39,197 nt of DNA from positions 1-39,197 of IMG/VR virus record IMGVR_UViG_3300018418_001588; one strand, 5' to 3'. Positions within the stretch are counted from its first letter, which is position 1, and each line of letters starts with the position of its first letter. Shown in pieces: positions 1 through 7,918 of this stretch. This DNA comes from a virus. The notes under the pieces were generated by a model, which worked only from the letters and a program-made list of their open reading frames with translations, searched no databases and was not told where the DNA came from. The translations under genes were made by a program, and so were the position numbers.

Positions 1-33
1 AAAACTTTTCCAGAGTTAGCACACCTGCTATGA
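1..33 (+). CDS. 3' end of an upstream gene (partial)
   Basis: Frame 1 is open from the first base and reads KTFPELAHLL followed by TGA. The stop overlaps the ATG of the next gene as ATGA, the coupling seen throughout this window, so the accessory operon probably extends upstream of the window. Ten residues are too few to assign a family. Confidence 0.35.
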   Translation, partial: KTFPELAHLL

Positions 34-944
34 AACTAACACGAATAATAAACACAAGAAGTTACGATGAGCTAGAAATTACATTTTGGCCCACAGACAT
101 CTGTAACTTTAATTGTCCTTATTGCTTTCCAGGCAGCACAGATGGCAAATATCGTTATAGTGATGTAGACGTTGCTCTTGACAAGTTTGAAAAGTTATTT
201 GCACAATACAACAAAGCAAAATATCATTTGACTATTGCTGGAGGCGGAGAGCCGACACTATGGCCCAAACTAGAATATTTTTGTGAGCGTGTAAAACAAC
301 TAGCAAATGTGCGAATAAGTCTAGTTAGCAACGGCAGCAGAACACTACGCTGGTGGAAGGACAACGCAAAGTTTATTGACGAAGCCGTACTCAGTTGCCA
401 TGTGCATGATGTAGACATTGCACACTTTGTAGAAGTTGCAGACACACTGTATGAAAGCGGCACAGAAGTTCTAGGCATGATGCTTATGGATGCACAAGAA
501 TGGAACCGTTGTGTAGACTATGTTAACATAATGCTAAACAGCAGATTGCCTTGGAACGTACAAGCAAAGGAAGTTGTAAGCAGCCCTGGTAGAGATGTTA
601 ACAGTTATACACAAGAACAGTTAGCCTATCTAAAAGATCCTATCAAACGCTTTACACTGAGCAAAGACATATCAGAATATAGACACGTAGAAAGTTTAGG
701 CTTTTACGGAGACAAGCAATTTCCTGCAACAGCAAATACACATATAATGAACAAGCAAAACTACTTCAAAGGCTGGAAGTGCAATATGCCACTAGAACGT
801 ATTGCTATAGATGCTGGACTAAATGTTAGTGGAAGTTGCGGAGTAAAGTTTGATAAACTAGAACCTGTTGTTTGCCCTAAAGATTGTTGCGACTGTCAAC
901 CTGACACACACATTACAAAATCAATGCCAACTAGCAATATCTAA
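30..944 (+). CDS. Radical SAM protein with Cys-rich C-terminus
   Basis: A 304-residue radical-SAM protein. The 4Fe-4S motif CNFNCPYC (C25, C29, C32) follows the first beta strand, and the SAM-binding glycine motif GGGEP lies at about residues 71-75. The C-terminus carries several cysteines (WKCNMP, GSCGVKF, then CPKDCCDCQ), which could hold an auxiliary iron-sulfur cluster as in SPASM/twitch proteins. The family cleaves SAM to a 5'-deoxyadenosyl radical that modifies peptides, sugars or other substrates; the substrate here is unknown. The ATG overlaps the stop of an upstream frame, and the 3' end overlaps the convergent gene by 24 bp. The superfamily call is firm and the specificity is open. 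Confidence 0.85.
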   Translation: MKLTRIINTRSYDELEITFWPTDICNFNCPYCFPGSTDGKYRYSDVDVALDKFEKLFAQYNKAKYHLTIAGGGEPTLWPKLEYFCERVKQLANVRISLVSNGSRTLRWWKDNAKFIDEAVLSCHVHDVDIAHFVEVADTLYESGTEVLGMMLMDAQEWNRCVDYVNIMLNSRLPWNVQAKEVVSSPGRDVNSYTQEQLAYLKDPIKRFTLSKDISEYRHVESLGFYGDKQFPATANTHIMNKQNYFKGWKCNMPLERIAIDAGLNVSGSCGVKFDKLEPVVCPKDCCDCQPDTHITKSMPTSNI

Positions 945-2021
945 GATTTTTGCATCAGCTTTTTGTGTAAAGTTTATGTATAAATTCTTAACTTTTAAAT
1001 TTAATCTAGCAACTAAATTTTCTTGCGCAAGTAGTCTGTGTTTTAAAGAATTTTGTGCAACAGTGCCTTCGTAAGAAAATATATTTGATAAATTTACTAA
1101 TGTTTTTAAATTGGGATCTAAGTAATTTACAATAGATAATTCATTGAGTAAATCTGTATGAACAAAAACATATTCTATACCTTCCTTTCGCGGACAATTT
1201 TCTTGCCAATATTTTAATGCTTTTTCGTTATAATCGTAAAATATTACTTTGCCTTTGTCAACTAAGTCTAAATATAATGTACCACTAGCAGGTAAAACTA
1301 ACTGTTCGTACTTGTCTGTGATTCCTGTTGTCCATTCAGTATTTTCTGTATGTACGTGTTCGTATTTACAGTAATAGCTTTTGTATTCGATTGCTTCCTT
1401 TTTCCAATAATAATCTTTTTCGCTTTCTGGATAGTAATGCTTCTTGTTATTTCTAATACTATCATCAAACACTATTACAGGCAAGTTATTTTCAAATGCT
1501 AGTCTTAACAAGTTCCATCCATGGCAACGATTTGCATATCGTACCTTGCGAGTGCCTGGCATTACAAATGTAGGTGTATAGTTGTCGTGTATGTTGTCTA
1601 AGCTACGTGCAGGTTCTGTCTGGGTGTGTGATACGTGTAATTCCTTAAACCCCACTGTAGGGCTTTGTAAACGCTTAAAATGTGCCATATTAAGTACATA
1701 ACACTGATGATGTACTTCATAATACGCATCATACATAGTCCTATCTAGTATGTGTCCTGCTATAAAAAAATCTTTTTTTACAAGTTCTTCTAATGCTTCA
1801 AAAAATGCAAATCCATTAATGTATTCAGTACCAGGGCTCATTACAACAGCATAATCAGTGGTTACACTTCTTAATAGCTCATCTTCGTCTTTACCTGTAA
1901 TAACTTTATAACCTTTTACTAAAAGATTGCTTACTGTAAAGTCAGCAATATTTTTAATAGTTGTTTTTATATACTCGTTTGCATAGTTATCTATATCATC
2001 TACAATACAAAATGTAATCAT
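921..2021 (-). CDS. Unknown protein, possible GT-A-like N-terminus and Rossmann-like C-terminus
   Basis: A 366-residue protein I do not recognise with confidence. The N-terminal half (FCIVDDIDNY, then YAVVMSPGTEY and FFIAGHILDR at about residues 55-115) resembles the strand order of GT-A-type nucleotide-sugar domains, but I see no clear DxD metal motif. The C-terminal half (GKVIFYDYNEKALKYW, then LVNLSNIFSYEG) recalls a class-I methyltransferase-like Rossmann fold without a convincing SAM loop. It is the last gene of a minus-strand operon with two radical-SAM proteins and a PP-loop ATPase. Its ATG overlaps the preceding stop by 4 bp, so it is probably translated with them. Any enzymatic role is a guess. 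Confidence 0.7.
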   Translation of the reverse strand: MITFCIVDDIDNYANEYIKTTIKNIADFTVSNLLVKGYKVITGKDEDELLRSVTTDYAVVMSPGTEYINGFAFFEALEELVKKDFFIAGHILDRTMYDAYYEVHHQCYVLNMAHFKRLQSPTVGFKELHVSHTQTEPARSLDNIHDNYTPTFVMPGTRKVRYANRCHGWNLLRLAFENNLPVIVFDDSIRNNKKHYYPESEKDYYWKKEAIEYKSYYCKYEHVHTENTEWTTGITDKYEQLVLPASGTLYLDLVDKGKVIFYDYNEKALKYWQENCPRKEGIEYVFVHTDLLNELSIVNYLDPNLKTLVNLSNIFSYEGTVAQNSLKHRLLAQENLVARLNLKVKNLYINFTQKADAKILDIASWH

Positions 2022-2917
2022 TCTATGTTTACCTTAGTTAACGGAATGTCGGCAGCACAAGTACACCATTTGCGTGTACAAGTTATCCACTCTTCCGGTT
2101 GTTTAAAACTGCCGTCATATATGTTACCTAAACTTCCTCCTACTCTACAAGTAGCACGATGAACTTCACCGTCCCAATTAATCATTAAACTTTCAATACC
2201 GGCGGCACATTTCCACCCTTCAAATCCATTTAAATTTTCTTTAATAATATCGTTAGCGTGTTTTAAATTATTTTCATCTATTACACAATTTGGAAGCGCA
2301 GTTGCGTTAGTATCTAAAATCCATTTTAAATCTTTTTCTTTGTAACGCATATCGTCAAACCAATCATGCTTTTCAGTCCAGCGTATACGTCTTATGACAT
2401 ATGGCATGTTATGTCCGTGAAAACGTGCAACAGCCATTCTCACTTTATCCATATGTTCATGGTGTGCCATTACATTTACTTGAAATGGGATTCGATCTAA
2501 GTTTTCATTATGCTGACCAAACAACATAATATTATCCATGGCTCGTTCCCAATGTTCGTTATCAAAATGTAAACTAAACACATAATGATCTACAGGTGCT
2601 TCAGCATACCACGTGTAAGGCCTCAATCCGTTAGTGGTTACATTTATCCAGTCTAATCTTTGTCTTGCATGTTTTACAAGTTCTTCAAAGTCAGGATGTA
2701 TACATGGCTCGCCACCTGTAAAACTTACACGTATAGGCTTGTCTAATTCTGCTAATGCATCTACTGTGTCTAACAAAACTTTTATATTAGTATGCGGACT
2801 AAAGTTGTCGTGTATTTCCGCAGGGCAATATGCACAATCTAAGTTGCAACGCTTGCCTAAGTTCCATTCAACCTTAATTGAATTTTGATGAGGCCATTTT
2901 GATGTTACTTTGTACAT
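2018..2917 (-). CDS. Radical SAM protein, SPASM-like C-terminus
   Basis: A 299-residue radical-SAM enzyme. CNLDCAYC (C24, C28, C31) supplies the cluster ligands and TGGEP (about residues 67-71) the SAM-binding turn. The C-terminal part has cysteines in WKCAAG, ATCRVGG and WITCTRKWCTC, a layout typical of an auxiliary-cluster (SPASM/twitch) domain. It lies between an unknown gene (13 bp overlap on its 5' side) and the 366-residue protein (4 bp overlap on its 3' side). It is similar in plan to the protein at 30-944. The superfamily is certain; the reaction is unknown. Confidence 0.87.
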   Translation of the reverse strand: MYKVTSKWPHQNSIKVEWNLGKRCNLDCAYCPAEIHDNFSPHTNIKVLLDTVDALAELDKPIRVSFTGGEPCIHPDFEELVKHARQRLDWINVTTNGLRPYTWYAEAPVDHYVFSLHFDNEHWERAMDNIMLFGQHNENLDRIPFQVNVMAHHEHMDKVRMAVARFHGHNMPYVIRRIRWTEKHDWFDDMRYKEKDLKWILDTNATALPNCVIDENNLKHANDIIKENLNGFEGWKCAAGIESLMINWDGEVHRATCRVGGSLGNIYDGSFKQPEEWITCTRKWCTCAADIPLTKVNIE

Positions 2918-3714
2918 GTTACACCTTTGACTTTATTAAACTTTTTTAAGTCATCTTTTTTAATTTTTTGAGATATATCTGCTACCGGTATCATGCCTAA
3001 ATTTTTATTTTTAAAATTAAATGATTGTTTTTTAAGCCACAAGTTTATATACATTTTTCTTAGTAAGTATATTGGATAAAAAGTTGTTGGTCCAAACTTA
3101 ACCATAAAATCTGCGCTATAAAATTGCTGAGGGCGTATTCCGTCTGCTATAGTATCATTATCTTTAAATATGTCAAGAATTGTTTTTCCAACCTGACAAT
3201 AATTAATATAAACAGTACCAGATGTCCATCTAAATGTAAAGTGCTTCATGTCATCTTCTGTAAGATTAATTATAGGCCTATCTTTAAATGTAACAACTAC
3301 AGTAGGATGATTTTTTGTTCTAGTTTCTGCTTCTAGTTTGTGTATTAGAACATTAAACTTTTCAATAGCTTCTTGTGCTTCTGTATGAGCATTATTAAAA
3401 AACTCAGTACCTTCAATAACTTCGCCACGTAAATCTTCAAAGAACTTGTGCAGGTAGTTTAAATCTCCTTGCATATCAGTACTAGCACTACTAATATATC
3501 GATCAATATAAACACCGTGCTGTTTTATTGTATTAATACATTTATTAAGCTCGGGTATAAGGTTTTGTGTACCCCAGTTAGTAAATCTATCTGTTTCGTA
3601 TAATGGATAATTTTTACAAAGTTCCTCGTACCATTTTTTAGCAATGTTAGTGTCTCTGACTTTAAATGGTATACTAATATCTTCTTTGCCGTTTGTTAAT
3701 ATTAAATTAAACAT
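2905..3714 (-). CDS. Unknown protein between two radical SAM genes
   Basis: A 269-residue soluble protein with no motif I can assign. It is lysine- and asparagine-rich and the gene is more AT-rich than its neighbours. A conserved-looking core (TSGTVYINYCQVGKTILDIF, about residues 164-183) is followed by a basic stretch ending in KKDDLKKFNKVKGV. There is no signal peptide or membrane segment. It overlaps the radical-SAM gene upstream by 8 bp and the one downstream by 13 bp, so it is almost certainly cotranslated with both. It may be a partner or substrate-recognition protein for one of them; that is inferred from position only. Confidence 0.7.
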   Translation of the reverse strand: MFNLILTNGKEDISIPFKVRDTNIAKKWYEELCKNYPLYETDRFTNWGTQNLIPELNKCINTIKQHGVYIDRYISSASTDMQGDLNYLHKFFEDLRGEVIEGTEFFNNAHTEAQEAIEKFNVLIHKLEAETRTKNHPTVVVTFKDRPIINLTEDDMKHFTFRWTSGTVYINYCQVGKTILDIFKDNDTIADGIRPQQFYSADFMVKFGPTTFYPIYLLRKMYINLWLKKQSFNFKNKNLGMIPVADISQKIKKDDLKKFNKVKGVTCTK

Positions 3715-4975
3715 AGAATTTAAACTCCGGATTCACACTAAAGAAGTCTTGCCCGCGAGTTTTATCTAATGCACGATTAAAGTTTATACAGTCTTGCCAA
3801 TGTGTGTCGTACATACATTTTGCTTCTAAGAAATTAATATTATCTTGTATTTGTTGTAATGTAACTGTTTTGAGCAACTCGTTTTCTTGTATAACAGCGT
3901 AATCAAGAATTTTAATTTGCATATCTTTTAAGTCACTAACAACCTTTTGTTTTAATTCTGGTGGTAGTGTTTGTGCAGACAGTGCCATAGGATAATTTAC
4001 ACGATGTGAATAAAATACAATGCCCATATCATTTAAGAAATAATCTATAACATCACAGATTTGCATTATATTATTTGCTTGTACAGTAAACGCACCTACT
4101 ACACGACTTACATTAGGAAATTCTTTAAACACCTTGATGTTCTCTTCTATTTCTTCAAACTTGCCATTGCCTCTAATGTATTCATAGACATCGTGTATAC
4201 CGTCTATGCTTACGTTTACAGCAATTGATTTAAACTTGGGCCAATAGTCATGTATAGTGCGTCCACCTTTTATGCCTAGTGTAGTACCGTTTGTAGCATA
4301 CTTTATTTCTATATTTTCACCATATGGCGCAAGCATGTCTAGTATTTTATAATGATAAGGATCCATTAATGGCTCGCCACCTGCAAACTCTACACGTCTA
4401 AAAAACGGTAGTAGTTTTTCAAAACTTTTCCACCAGTTATCACTGTTGTCAAATGGACCTATATACTTGCCTGGTGTATCTGTAAGTTTGTCTATTATTG
4501 GAATAAGAATATTATCTTCTTTTTCGTAATATGGTTTTACTTCGTTCCAATCTTTCCAACTTGTGCTGTCTAAAGGATTACACATACGACATTTTAAATT
4601 ACACAAGTTGTTAAGTTTAATTTCCATAGTAGGAATTTCAAATGGCATTGCATAATCGTCGTCTAGTGCGTCTAGTGCGTTAGGATACAAGTTTATACGT
4701 GCTTCTGGTATAACTCCTGCTATATGACGTTGTCGTAAGCTCTGTACACCCTGATCCTCTAAGTCAAAGCAAGGTTTGCATACTTCTGGACGCTCGTCAT
4801 TTAATACTTGTCTGCGTACTTCACGCATGGTGTCGTTGTTCCATGCTTGTTCTAAAGTTTCGTCTTGTATGTAGCCAATAGGAGCACTGCGGCAGCAAAC
4901 TTTAATTGCTCCGTCCTCTCGTGTAGCAAGTCCTGTAAAAGGATGCATACAGAATGTACAACTATTCGACTTCAC
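3707..4975 (-). CDS. Twitch-domain radical SAM protein
   Basis: A 422-residue radical-SAM protein with the auxiliary cluster region at the N-terminus: C6, C9, the CC pair at 27-28 and C66/C69. It precedes the core motif CNLKCRMC (C125, C129, C132). AGGEP follows about 70 residues later, and a C-terminal helical region has further cysteines (AKCMYDTHWQDC). This layout (Cys-rich head, RQRH-like linker, then the rSAM barrel) matches marine-phage and bacterial 'twitch domain-containing radical SAM' proteins and recurs at 11867-13009 and 19510-20427. It overlaps the PP-loop gene upstream by 14 bp. Substrate unknown; the family call is firm. Confidence 0.88.
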   Translation of the reverse strand: MKSNSCTFCMHPFTGLATREDGAIKVCCRSAPIGYIQDETLEQAWNNDTMREVRRQVLNDERPEVCKPCFDLEDQGVQSLRQRHIAGVIPEARINLYPNALDALDDDYAMPFEIPTMEIKLNNLCNLKCRMCNPLDSTSWKDWNEVKPYYEKEDNILIPIIDKLTDTPGKYIGPFDNSDNWWKSFEKLLPFFRRVEFAGGEPLMDPYHYKILDMLAPYGENIEIKYATNGTTLGIKGGRTIHDYWPKFKSIAVNVSIDGIHDVYEYIRGNGKFEEIEENIKVFKEFPNVSRVVGAFTVQANNIMQICDVIDYFLNDMGIVFYSHRVNYPMALSAQTLPPELKQKVVSDLKDMQIKILDYAVIQENELLKTVTLQQIQDNINFLEAKCMYDTHWQDCINFNRALDKTRGQDFFSVNPEFKFYV

Positions 4976-5636
4976 CTAACGCCCACTCCCGTTCTCTACA
5001 CCAAAAGCATTCTCCGCATATTGGAACAGGGTTACCCGGTGTATATGTTTTATAATTCAAACCTTCAAACTCTCCTTCACAACTACGAGTAATGTCAAAC
5101 AAATCTAGAATATCGTAATTATAGTATTGTTGTATAATCCAGTCTTTCTTAGTATACACGAAAGGATGCACAATGTCAACTCCCATATGTTTCATATGTA
5201 AAGGTAATACACCTTCATCTCGTTCGGGTAATCCGCCGGGTACGTCTTCTGGATTTTTAGTAACAGCAGCATACCATGCATCTAAGTTATAATTATGTAT
5301 TACCCATTCGTTGTGAGCTCTAAGTATAATTCTATTGCCAGGTTTTACTGCGCCGTATTCATCAGTAATAAAAGTTGTATTAGGTTCTTCCATTTCGGGC
5401 GGTATAAAGTTTTCTAAATGTTCTATACGATTAGGAAAATTATACTTAAACCATCTAACAACTTGCTGAGCAACATGACGCTGCCAAGGTCGTGTTTTCC
5501 ACATTCGTATTTGTGTAGTAAAATAAATGTCTGCATTAGTTTCTTTTAATATAAGATATGCTAGTAAAGCACTGTCTGCTCCGCCGCTTAAACTAATACC
5601 TATACGCTTCCACCCAGGATTCAAGAACAAGTTCAT
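4962..5636 (-). CDS. PP-loop ATP pyrophosphatase, QueC-like
   Basis: A 224-residue adenine-nucleotide alpha-hydrolase. The PP-loop SGGADS is at residues 17-22 of the first strand and helix. The C-terminus has four cysteines, one in RSCEG and three in CGECFWC, followed by RER, which resembles the zinc site of 7-cyano-7-deazaguanine synthase (QueC). QueC converts CDG to preQ0 using ATP and ammonia. FolE and QueE homologues at the far end of the window make a QueC role plausible. However, this gene lies about 32 kb away in a radical-SAM operon and could instead be an amide- or thio-forming PP-loop enzyme for that pathway. It heads the block: the ATG is 5 nt after a late-like element and has no Shine-Dalgarno sequence. 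Confidence 0.75.
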   Translation of the reverse strand: MNLFLNPGWKRIGISLSGGADSALLAYLILKETNADIYFTTQIRMWKTRPWQRHVAQQVVRWFKYNFPNRIEHLENFIPPEMEEPNTTFITDEYGAVKPGNRIILRAHNEWVIHNYNLDAWYAAVTKNPEDVPGGLPERDEGVLPLHMKHMGVDIVHPFVYTKKDWIIQQYYNYDILDLFDITRSCEGEFEGLNYKTYTPGNPVPICGECFWCREREWALGEVE

Positions 5637-5663
5637 GCTTATACTTATTCGTTAAATATCTGT
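5637..5663. promoter_or_regulatory. Back-to-back T4-late-like promoters, apparently leaderless
   Basis: The 27 bp between the divergent ATGs hold ATAAGTA on the minus strand (5642-5648) and TTAAATA on the plus strand (5652-5658), three bases apart. Each ends exactly 5 nt before its ATG. They resemble the T4 late consensus TATAAATA. If +1 lies about 6 nt downstream, as at T4 late promoters, both mRNAs begin at or next to the AUG. Neither ATG has a Shine-Dalgarno sequence. Confidence 0.6.
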
Positions 5664-6317
5664 ATGCTAGAGAGAACTGAATATACTGTAAAAGTTCCTA
5701 AAATTAACGAAGATTTTGAAAATTTTAAAACTACGTTAAATCAGCCAACTGGAGATTTTTTCTACGATCCGTGGGAAATTAAACCAGAGTATAAAGGAAC
5801 AGTTTGGGAAAAATTGCTTAAGAGCTTGCCTGAGCCTCACGGCGAAGCTCGTGTAATTGTAATGCAACCTGGTACTACTTATATGGCTCATGCTGATATT
5901 GATAATCGTTGGCATCTAAATTTACAAAGCGAACAGGCTTATCTAATTAATTTAGTTTCTCAAGATATGCATTTATTAGAAAAAGACGGATACTGGTATT
6001 ATATGGATGCAGGAAATATACACACTGCGTCAAACTATGGTAGTATTCCTAGAATACAGTTAGTTGTAAGAGAACTATTAACAGCAACAGAAATAGAAGA
6101 ACTTGCACAAGTTACAATTAAACCGGCAATGCCGCAATATGATTATAGATATAAATTTGACAATATAATTAGCCCATGGCTTAATACTGCTAATAAAGAT
6201 GGTGTTATAAAAGATTTTGAGGTTGACGGCGAAGTTGTTAAATTTAAAATACCAATTACAGAATTAAGTTTAAAATTGCCAAAGGAGTTTCGCATTGAAG
6301 TGGAAACCATATCTTAA
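5664..6317 (+). CDS. 2OG-Fe(II) oxygenase-like (aspartyl/asparaginyl hydroxylase-like fold)
   Basis: A 217-residue protein with a double-stranded beta-helix signature: H76-x-D78 (AHADID), distal H120 (NIHTAS) and R130 ten residues later (IPRIQLVV), the usual Fe(II) triad and 2-oxoglutarate anchor. Members couple 2OG decarboxylation to hydroxylation of peptides or small molecules; the substrate here is unknown. About 85 residues follow the core and may be a small extra domain. It is the first gene of the 5664-10659 operon and starts without a leader. The next gene overlaps it by 23 bp. Confidence 0.7.
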   Translation: MLERTEYTVKVPKINEDFENFKTTLNQPTGDFFYDPWEIKPEYKGTVWEKLLKSLPEPHGEARVIVMQPGTTYMAHADIDNRWHLNLQSEQAYLINLVSQDMHLLEKDGYWYYMDAGNIHTASNYGSIPRIQLVVRELLTATEIEELAQVTIKPAMPQYDYRYKFDNIISPWLNTANKDGVIKDFEVDGEVVKFKIPITELSLKLPKEFRIEVETIS

Positions 6318-6969
6318 ACTAAGCGAAGAAGGCAATCCGTGCATGGCTCAACAAACTTACGAGCCTTTAGTTAGTGAAGACGGAAAAACTTTCTGTAAAA
6401 ATTATGCTTGGCCGAATGATTATCAATATATGGAAACAAAGGATCGTCCGTTATATACTGACGAAGTTGTTGAATGGTTTTGGTTTAATGAACTTACTTA
6501 TTTAGAGGTCTTTAAAGATAAACCTTACGCACCTGAAGTTACTGATATTGATTATGTTAACAGAAAAATATATCTTAAATGGAATGAGGCAAGTTGTAAT
6601 CAAATAATTTATAGTGGGCTGCCTTGGCCGCAAAATGTTTGGCGTCAACAAATTAAAGATATTATGCTTGACATTTACAATGAGGGCGTATATAAATTAA
6701 CAATGTATCCTCACTGTCATTATATAAGCAGTGAAGGAAACATGCGAGCAATTGACTGGTACGGATGTGTACCTGTTGAAGAGCCTTACATCGAAGAAAA
6801 ATATATGCAAGGCATAATTCATGAAACTGCTCAATTTCGTTTAGAAGAAACAGGTGCAGCGGTAGACAATGTTTTAAATTTAGAGACTATGTTTAAGAGA
6901 AGTTTAGGCACTCATGTAAAATGGGGAGACCAAGATATGAGCTACATATACAAGGAAATTTTTAAATGA
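6295..6969 (+). CDS. Kinase-fold-like protein, probable pseudokinase (TTG start)
   Basis: A 224-residue protein that I place tentatively in the protein-kinase/aminoglycoside-kinase-like fold. It has a central helix (IKDIMLDIYNEGVYKLTMYP), then HCHYI and the strand MRAIDWYGC, in the order of a catalytic loop (HPxN) and a DFG-like strand. The catalytic HxD is not intact. A paralogue of similar layout lies at 13006-13695. The TTG start is chosen because AAGGAG lies just upstream (AAGGAGTTTCGCATTG); it overlaps the previous gene by 23 bp. A role as a recognition or regulatory protein rather than an active kinase is inferred. Confidence 0.55.
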   Translation: MKWKPYLKLSEEGNPCMAQQTYEPLVSEDGKTFCKNYAWPNDYQYMETKDRPLYTDEVVEWFWFNELTYLEVFKDKPYAPEVTDIDYVNRKIYLKWNEASCNQIIYSGLPWPQNVWRQQIKDIMLDIYNEGVYKLTMYPHCHYISSEGNMRAIDWYGCVPVEEPYIEEKYMQGIIHETAQFRLEETGAAVDNVLNLETMFKRSLGTHVKWGDQDMSYIYKEIFK

Positions 6970-7823
6970 ATATTGTAGTGTTTGGACATAGTATTGGATT
7001 AGACGACGGAGTTCAAGAAGATCATTGGACTCGTTATTTAGAAAAAAGACTTAGTACAAATGTAGTTAATAAATGTGTAGCACAATGTAGCGAAGAACGC
7101 ATTTTGTTTAATTTGAAAAAAACAAAAAATATTGATTTGGCAATAATTATTCATACTCCTCCTTGGGCAATATTTGTTCCAACATGGGACAGAGACATAC
7201 AAAACGTAGACAAGGATAGTTTTAATAGTAAAGTTGATATTTTAAAATTTTTAGATAGTGCAGGAATTACAGGTACTGAAGAAATAGATGAAGCTGTTGA
7301 TTGGTATTCCGTAGTATCTAACGGAATGATACAAGAATTGTTTAAACGCTATGGTATTGAATTTGAAGAGATGACTCCTGGTATACAAGAGTTTTTAGAT
7401 AATGGAAATACTACAATTATTAAACAAGAATTTTTAGAACTAGTTGAAAAGAGTAAAGGAGATGTAGAATACTATAATAGTTTATTTGATGCATTAACTT
7501 TATTTAGAAAACATTTATATCATCCGGATTTGGCAATGAATAGATATTACGGAGCTCTAATACAAATTGATCAATATATAACAGCAATGAATATACCGTG
7601 TATTCATTTGCTAGATAATCCTGCTTGGTATCCTAAATGGTTTAAATTTACATCAGGTATTGTTGATACAGAATTACAAAAAACAAAACGAGAAACAGGA
7701 CCTTATTATGTTGGGTATAATAAATCCTGTAATGCATTAAACAAGGAAGGTAACGAACTAATATATAATAAAATAGTTGAATTGGCTGCGGGGGCAGGAT
7801 TCGAACCTGCATTCACGAGTTAA
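6966..7823 (+). CDS. SGNH-hydrolase-like protein whose 3' end lies in an antisense tRNA
   Basis: A 285-residue protein. The N-terminal VVFGHSIG at residues 4-11 corresponds to the SGNH/GDSL nucleophile block. It is followed by IDLAIIIHTPPW (block-III-like position) and a C-terminal region resembling the 14538-15221 protein. SGNH enzymes are esterases or acyltransferases, often acting on glycans. AAGGA precedes the ATG, which overlaps the previous stop. The last 13 residues (AAGAGFEPAFTS and neighbours) are encoded by the complement of a tRNA T-arm and anticodon arm. That is a known artefact peptide, so the native C-terminus probably ended before about 7783 or was replaced by recombination at the tRNA. 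Confidence 0.65.
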   Translation: MNIVVFGHSIGLDDGVQEDHWTRYLEKRLSTNVVNKCVAQCSEERILFNLKKTKNIDLAIIIHTPPWAIFVPTWDRDIQNVDKDSFNSKVDILKFLDSAGITGTEEIDEAVDWYSVVSNGMIQELFKRYGIEFEEMTPGIQEFLDNGNTTIIKQEFLELVEKSKGDVEYYNSLFDALTLFRKHLYHPDLAMNRYYGALIQIDQYITAMNIPCIHLLDNPAWYPKWFKFTSGIVDTELQKTKRETGPYYVGYNKSCNALNKEGNELIYNKIVELAAGAGFEPAFTS

Positions 7824-7859
7824 CCGCCCGCTGCTTTACCAACTGTTAGCTACCCCGAC
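7783..7859 (-). tRNA. tRNA-Asn(GUU), atypical
   Basis: A 77-nt cloverleaf with encoded CCA and discriminator G (expected for Asn). The T arm is perfect (GCAGG, loop TTCGAAT, CCTGC). The anticodon stem GCGGG/CTCGT encloses loop CGGTTAA, giving anticodon GTT. The D arm contains AGTTGG. Oddities: position 33 is G rather than the near-universal U, acceptor pairs 1:72 and 2:71 are mismatched (G-A, U-C; GGGG/CCCC pairs below them), and the fourth D-stem pair is A-A. It may be a decaying phage tRNA. It is the only minus-strand feature in the 5664-10659 plus block and has its own perfect TATAAATA upstream. Confidence 0.75.
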
Positions 7860-7897
7860 TTCCGGAATGGGTCATAAGACTCCGTAGACCGGCATAT

Positions 7898-7905
7898 TAT
7901 TTATA
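7898..7905 (-). promoter_or_regulatory. T4-type late promoter upstream of the tRNA
   Basis: A perfect TATAAATA on the minus strand, 38 nt before the tRNA 5' end. Transcription from it would make the tRNA precursor and then run antisense into the SGNH-like gene. The 8-mer alone can occur by chance in AT-rich DNA; its placement in the 95-bp gap before the only tRNA supports it. Confidence 0.5.
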
Positions 7906-7918
7906 GAAGGAAAATGAA

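Noticed and set aside
7786-7823. Peptide AAGAGFEPAFTS as a genuine protein C-terminus
   Set aside because: It is the complement of the tRNA T arm and anticodon arm; such peptides are a known annotation artefact.
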